Source: Mytilinidion resinicola
Lineage: Eukaryota > Ascomycota > Dothideomycetes > Mytilinidiales > Mytilinidiaceae
Direction: 5' to 3'
DNA length: 64,000 nt
Assembly: GCF_010093595.1 (NCBI RefSeq)
Contig: NW_022985439.1
Span: 2,562,479 to 2,626,478, forward strand
Numbering within the stretch: position 1 is the first letter of the stretch; every line of letters starts with the position of its first letter. The notes below the pieces were generated by a model, which was not told where the DNA came from, ran no database searches, and was given only the letters and a program-made list of their open reading frames with translations. Below, piece after piece: positions 61,201 to 64,000 of the stretch. Both the position numbers and the translations under genes were made by a program.

Positions 61201-64000
61201 GTCAAATACTTCTACGGAGTCGAGCAGTTCTACGGATTCAACAGACGTCGAGGAAGATTTTGCATCCTCTTCCTCTTCTTCAGAAGTGGAGCAACCCGAA
61301 TCAAGTACACCGACTCCGCCAGAGGCCGAGTCGGAGGTCGTGCCTGAAGAGGAGCATCCAACAGTAGTTTCGAGACAAGCTACAGTTGTTTCTCGGCAGC
61401 CAACTACTGTCTCTAGACAGCCAACTGTGTTCTCAAGGCAGCCAACCATCGTCTCCAGACAGCCAACAGCCGTTTCACAACAGCCAACGAAAGTCTCACG
61501 ACAGCCAACCACCGATGAATCGCTTGATCTGGATAGCTACACAGTTCCCTTGTCGAAGCAGCCAACGAGACGGCGGACTGATACAGACACGGTCACCCAG
61601 AGAGAAGCCTCGAGGCAACTAACTCGAAGACTCTCTATAGTTAAGAGAAGGGATTCCCGACGTTCCAGGTCCGAAGGAGTCGCATCAGCACCGTTATCAG
61701 AGTCGCCGATGACATACGATTCCGAGCCGGAGCTACATGTCCCTGTTCGCCGTGCTACAACGAAGCTTGAAAGGAGCCCTACTGTACCTACAAGAACGTC
61801 AACGCAAGTCGAGAGAGAACCTACTCTGGTCCAAGCTCCTGAATTCGAGCTTCTCAGACGTGCTACTACCAAGTTGGAACGAGAACCAACTAGGTTAGAG
61901 AAAGTGCCTAGCGTCTTGGACAGAGAGCCTACAATTCCTACTCAAGTGGCGTTGGACTTGGATGTTTCCGACTCAGGAGCCTCTTCTGACGAATCGATTC
62001 CGCCGGTAGTAAGACGAGCTACGACGACCCCTGCGACAGCAACACCTGGCCCAGGCGATATCAGCGAAGAGTCGCTCGTCGAACAGTATACCGAGGGTAA
62101 TGCAGAGCCTGAAGCACTTAGCAAGACTCCGACTCTGATCGAGATGGCCAAAGAACAGCTTGAGGACGAGTTCGCCTCCGATACGTCGAGTTCTGAGTTC
62201 GTAAACTCGCCTCCCTCAGAACGCAGTCAGTTTGATGAGCTCAAATCTCTGGAAGACCTCCCATCCGAGCAGGGAGTGAAGGCGCTGGAGCGAGAACCAT
62301 CCTTCCCTGCCATGATACGGCGCGATACAAGTCCTCCCGTTGAAAGGGAAATCAGCGAAGTCCTCGATGCCGAACGCCCCGAACCTCCACGGCGTGCCTC
62401 CACGGGACGCTCTCGTCTTCCGTGGTTGCCACCTCGACAGCCATCAGCGGTGTCCAAACAGCCCACTGCTGTTTCAAGGAAGCCAACTCGAACCTCTACG
62501 GATACTCCCATTTTCGCAGAGGTTGTCGAGGACGGATTTGCCTCTCAAAAGCCTGTTGTCGTGTCCAGGAAAGCCACGAAGATATCCCGGCAGCCAACAG
62601 CGGTTTCACGTCAGCCCACCGCGAAAGAAGAAACGCCTGTAGTTTCTCAGAAATCTACAGTAGTCTCTAGAGCGCCCACTGTCGTATCTCGTAAGCCAAC
62701 GACGGTTTCGAGACAGCCAACCGCATTCGAAGAGGCTTCTCCGCAGGTGGTAGTAGAGACGCCTTCAGTGTCTCGAAAGCCTACGGTGGTAACACTAGTA
62801 CCAACCGTCGCATCTCGCCAGCCAACAGAGCTATCTCGTCAGCCTACCTTTCCGTATGAGGAACTAGGTCCGCAACTGGAGGCGACGCCTCCAGTGTCCC
62901 GGAAGCCCACGGTCGTGTCTCATCAGCCAACAGCCGTTTCTCGAAAGCCTACCGTGATAGATGACCCAATTTCAGAGGTAGATGAGACGCGTCAAGTTTC
63001 CAGGAAGCCTACAGTCGCGTCTCGCCAACCCACTCTTGTATCTCGGGTGCCAACAGCGGTATCCAAGACACCCACTATTGTGCCACGACAGCCAACAGCT
63101 GTGTTGAGGAAGCCAACGGTCAAAAACGAGAGCGAGACTCCTTCCCCGAAGGTCATTACACCATATTCGAGGATCAAGAAGGCCGTACGTGAGCCGGAGC
63201 CGGAGCCGGAAAATAAGTCCGAGGTGGAAGAGAATACGCTTCCAGAAGATGAGACATGGGCAGTTGAGGAGGACCAGACTGCAGTGCCTGACTCTTCGGA
63301 TGAGGAAGTCTACGAAGAACCCGCAATCGAAGATCGACCTCCTCCTCTACCTCCGAGAGCCGCCACTAAGGTCTCACGGCAGCCTACTCGTGTCCCAACT
63401 ACTCGTGAGGAAGTCATTGAAGATGAGCCTGCCCCGCTCTCCAGCCAATCCACCTTTGAGTCGACTTTGAGTGAAGAGACTGTCGAGTCAGAGCCAATCG
63501 ACGAGTACTGGTTTGACGACGAAGAAGAAACGCCAATCGCCGCGCCACCAGAGCTCCCCTCAGAAACAACTTCTCAAGGACCTAGCCGCGCTTCAACTTT
63601 CGAAGAAGACGTCACAGCTGAGCCCGAGCTTGAAGAAGAGGAGTCTGAGCAATCTGAACCCGCTCCAATTACCAGAGAGGCCTCAGCCATAGTTTCTAGG
63701 CAGCCGACGGCAGCTTCTCGACGAGCGACGACTTTTTCTCCGCCCGAGGAGCAACCAGCAGAGCCTCCTCCGGAATCCGGTACCGCCGATGTCAATGTGG
63801 AAGAACATCTTCCGGCGTCTCGAAGCCGACAGTCGAGTATGATCGTATCCAGAAAACCTACCGCTCGCGCTGAGGCTCCATCAAGGCGTGCAACGAATGT
63901 GTTATCGCGAAAGCCTAAAAGAGTCCCTACTGCTACTGTGGCAGAGCCAGAAACGGAGTCTTTTGAAACTGCACAGTCTCGACAATCCATACTCGACGAT
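55256..64000 (+). CDS. Giant disordered repeat protein, at least 2,915 residues (3' end outside window)
   Basis: From the ATG at 55256 one frame stays open to the last base of the window, 8,745 nt, 2,915 codons. I read the frame through and found no stop. The N-terminal third is Ser/Arg/Pro-rich (MRRVSQPDSSKTPRSDRG), with a more ordered island at about res. 660-950 (FAYDMGKIINQLITQQDSTI, then AVHPGLAELRRLSQLLVQNV, later EEIQQWLETAQQELPAALEA). From about res. 1020 it becomes repetitive: SRQPT / SRKPT / RRKSS / RRAT units between Glu-rich acidic spacers. There are two 50-residue tandem repeats and a seven-unit heptad array. Giant low-complexity proteins of this sort in Pezizomycotina include the Woronin-body tether leashin and genes labelled 'involucrin repeat'; assignment here is inference. 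A possible 48-nt in-frame intron (57111-57158) would remove part of a Cys-rich segment. Confidence 0.85.
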   Translation, partial: MRRVSQPDSSKTPRSDRGNTPAIPRRDPTQSTIASRIKAINSSDPPRQGQPTAPRNNPSTTGMHPTVPGTSTNGRRSQPSSHDFDQSIEAREHSIRRKSRPAPIEIAEPAQVRRSSLHRSALTPTQELREPQMAPARAKSPAYLQGKNPYGRLLERGSSPSPSSTRNASHAPATEGGASVARSSIEGRPYQQPDAWKAANRQRPDSEAPETVHRPSTPVSVAKSYWEIRTQPLPPPKNTTTKAGQVNATVAVEAVIPKLKSRQCSENADAPSDTFLPTLPRSESETTAKHVPKVVVSEPPTGTSNIERTPASRRKSTKAPIDVDTNALDKDGETDSTSRRRSTNVFKVPPREVGPLGKPPLDRTLSNKSVPGDDDDVSSSQPRRKSARRLSEKPTPQQHSRQVETHQEGSLDSAELVSPVRKTSHRPSTAESDGRLRKQSRQKTNDNTPPEPSQAEPQQRRKSSLRKSSSQIEPRAPSKRRATQPSDDPNSKQSGRARTSSVSFPDDGVIVQSKRKSTQPKQMVPGDFGSSGDGPDDPRSEYFRRRSTHRRSASEPAESSTRDSELVDNDDELVPDDVDDRGGFGRRHTKDFGYPGARIQPRRTVMSKPADVPSCGIARCAPCTLAPKSRPSRCRIQSASDCCGQRSSARTISVNVCDDSFAYDMGKIINQLITQQDSTIHSVINDLQAVHPGLAELRRLSQLLVQNVQDSASCMPSPPTAAQRLNVRKTGKLGPTINDPPAVLKEAVTSAPDLIDLVESTADDLGVDLEAKPDEKDEEQFQNAAVEDAPSSCSSLPATDAHAKALIQDDTQESLEEVSSNGEEFLKKTRREMTDLSETRTQLMDELDHITKDLEKILTKAPTQVMSRASTQHLRGKSIDSAIDEVPKALERVVSTKPLSRALTRVQSISRKPSAEAPIEEIQQWLETAQQELPAALEAIASVLEQLPTPASDEQPEKQTESSRRHTRVYSEPAPDVAGPPSARQRTLSPLLSESSEGSDEDVKEEMVPVDDKKEESVAFQAPVTRVADRPTAQPPSRQPTRRPTQRATLPASAEAAAIAQGEEEPLHVERIPTQFPSRKPTRQATLPAPAEAAAVEQVEDEPQPVRRVSTQLPSRQPTRQPSRQATLPVEAEVDEEPLPVERVPTRLPSRKSIRQATLPTSAEAAAVEQVEDEPRPVSRVPTNLPSRQPTSLPTRQATFPVDLEVEEEQQPVARIPTQEKTQLPSRQPTRQLTQQALPPLSDDREVEESEEDFPTVSQIPSWHKTQLPSRQPTKKSTWRAKIPESFDLDEAIELAEEELKLAEEELKPVEKEPQPAERIPTRQKTRLPSRQPTRQPTRQATIQEPISQTSSLSSLIGDEIDVELGFGPDFEPEFEPEFEPELEREFEQIDRVQTRRPTILPSRVPTFPHELAKEAGDESSSSDESEPGQEDEEEQPPEEGFILRTVTTTESVQPVEVELEPLPEPEVISRRPTPRKYSVKSRSETARVSPPPEDTAAAAALVEEPPTFEESVPEPGTVSRQRTRRKSSTKSRAATIRDFVPPEDAEAAAIQVEEQPEVEAPLPEPEAISRQPTRRKSSIKSRAATIRDFVPPEDAEAAAIQVEEQPEVEAPLPEPEALSRQPTRRKSSVKSRAATMRAPSPEAAITEAEPELETVSRVPARRRTSIVSEEPISRVDTELASTPSSASLVSSSSSEESNIEEDYGQEEESEPDLESSSSESSGEEYEEEEELEEESEEDWASSREESAGEESAEDEVLDEGTAEDQEGELSTEKETNQSEPETVVEIRVPGEDQTYYETLRLTSSPSGGSSDDVAVQPIVQSRRASTFREIAPSSRKQSVIVATSSSSSEPSTEVLESKSVSRQVTGTFTRKATEQQPAQTPLVEVPASEPVSRQVTRSITRPLTEVAPSPARQLSRSETSTSTPSMYRMRRDVFMSLSEDMKDEITSGREEVVEIRLIVPDKTPSPSDNFTEMLVRKEESSSNTSTESSSSTDSTDVEEDFASSSSSSEVEQPESSTPTPPEAESEVVPEEEHPTVVSRQATVVSRQPTTVSRQPTVFSRQPTIVSRQPTAVSQQPTKVSRQPTTDESLDLDSYTVPLSKQPTRRRTDTDTVTQREASRQLTRRLSIVKRRDSRRSRSEGVASAPLSESPMTYDSEPELHVPVRRATTKLERSPTVPTRTSTQVEREPTLVQAPEFELLRRATTKLEREPTRLEKVPSVLDREPTIPTQVALDLDVSDSGASSDESIPPVVRRATTTPATATPGPGDISEESLVEQYTEGNAEPEALSKTPTLIEMAKEQLEDEFASDTSSSEFVNSPPSERSQFDELKSLEDLPSEQGVKALEREPSFPAMIRRDTSPPVEREISEVLDAERPEPPRRASTGRSRLPWLPPRQPSAVSKQPTAVSRKPTRTSTDTPIFAEVVEDGFASQKPVVVSRKATKISRQPTAVSRQPTAKEETPVVSQKSTVVSRAPTVVSRKPTTVSRQPTAFEEASPQVVVETPSVSRKPTVVTLVPTVASRQPTELSRQPTFPYEELGPQLEATPPVSRKPTVVSHQPTAVSRKPTVIDDPISEVDETRQVSRKPTVASRQPTLVSRVPTAVSKTPTIVPRQPTAVLRKPTVKNESETPSPKVITPYSRIKKAVREPEPEPENKSEVEENTLPEDETWAVEEDQTAVPDSSDEEVYEEPAIEDRPPPLPPRAATKVSRQPTRVPTTREEVIEDEPAPLSSQSTFESTLSEETVESEPIDEYWFDDEEETPIAAPPELPSETTSQGPSRASTFEEDVTAEPELEEEESEQSEPAPITREASAIVSRQPTAASRRATTFSPPEEQPAEPPPESGTADVNVEEHLPASRSRQSSMIVSRKPTARAEAPSRRATNVLSRKPKRVPTATVAEPETESFETAQSRQSILDD
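59366..59419 (+). repeat. 12-bp coding tandem repeat (FEPE units)
   Basis: Four and a half copies of TTTGAGCCAGAA and close variants, read in frame as FEPE-FEPE-FEPE-LERE-FE inside the giant protein. The first two copies are identical, pointing to recent slippage. Confidence 0.85.
59849..60148 (+). repeat. Two tandem 150-bp coding repeats (50-residue unit)
   Basis: Units 59849-59998 and 59999-60148 are nearly identical at the DNA level. Each encodes SRAATIRDFVPPEDAEAAAI, then VEEQPEVEAPLPEPEA, then the SRQPTRRKSS module. A third unit begins at 60149 (SRAATMRA) and diverges at once, and a partial unit (SRQRTRRKSSTK) precedes the array. The near identity indicates recent duplication or gene conversion in the giant ORF. 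Confidence 0.9.
61361..61507 (+). repeat. Seven tandem 21-bp coding repeats (heptad T-x-V-S-R-Q-P)
   Basis: Seven consecutive 21-bp units, starting at 61361, 61382, 61403, 61424, 61445, 61466 and 61487, encode T-V-V-S-R-Q-A/P-like heptads. DNA varies mostly at third positions (TCG/TCT/TCA/TCC for Ser, AGA/CGG/CGA/AGG for Arg), which shows selection to keep the peptide. Further scattered copies continue to about 63130. Confidence 0.9.

Noticed and set aside
1..64000. tRNA, rRNA, CRISPR array or prokaryotic operon signals
   Set aside because: None were seen; introns and gene families are fungal nuclear.

Overview
The window is filamentous ascomycete (Pezizomycotina) nuclear DNA. Genes lie on both strands and carry many short introns (about 49 to 157 nt) with GTRNGT-type donors, CTRAC/CTAAC-like branch points and TAG/CAG acceptors. 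The gene families are typical of such fungi: a HET protein, a NACHT-ankyrin receptor-like protein, a BCK1-type MAPKKK, a Zn-cluster-less fungal transcription-factor-like protein, PKR1, MTQ2 and SDHAF3. I cannot place it to genus.

Layout. 1-920: 3' half of pyruvate decarboxylase. 2036-7382: a kinase, then the divergent pair MTQ2/SDHAF3, a small Cys-rich protein and PKR1. 8244-13417: a large HET protein divergent from a multi-pass membrane protein. 14256-17755: a palindromic MITE, an SDR oxidoreductase and a transcription-factor-like protein. 19372-24942: BCK1-like MAPKKK of the cell-wall-integrity cascade. 24943-30170: a gene-poor, decayed stretch with chromodomain debris, a 51-bp inverted repeat and a second small Cys-rich protein. 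30630-39121: a hypothetical gene, a second MITE copy, a seven-exon aldehyde dehydrogenase divergent from a RutA-like pyrimidine monooxygenase, a third Cys-rich protein and a PhzF protein. 39347-47926: a recognition/incompatibility-flavoured block made of a 2,050-codon NACHT-ankyrin gene interrupted by one in-frame TAG, an F-box protein and a DUF7580-like fragment. 47920-54874: MFS transporter, isochorismatase-type hydrolase, a hypothetical acidic protein, a poorly resolved minus-strand gene and six-exon ATP16. 55256-64000: one uninterrupted frame of 2,915 codons, still open at the window edge, coding a disordered protein full of S-R-Q/K-P-T repeats.

How they fit together. Mitochondrial/energy functions (SDHAF3, ATP16, PDC), V-ATPase assembly (PKR1), translation termination (MTQ2) and cell-wall signalling (BCK1) form the conserved backbone. 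The accessory layer is HET/NACHT/DUF7580 genes, MITEs and decayed sequence. The RutA/ALDH pair could act in pyrimidine-ring catabolism. The points most worth a second look are the giant repeat protein, three small proteins with the same Cys/His spacing, the single-stop NACHT-ankyrin gene and the MITE family. All gene models here were built by eye from splice signals and family motifs; no database search was run.
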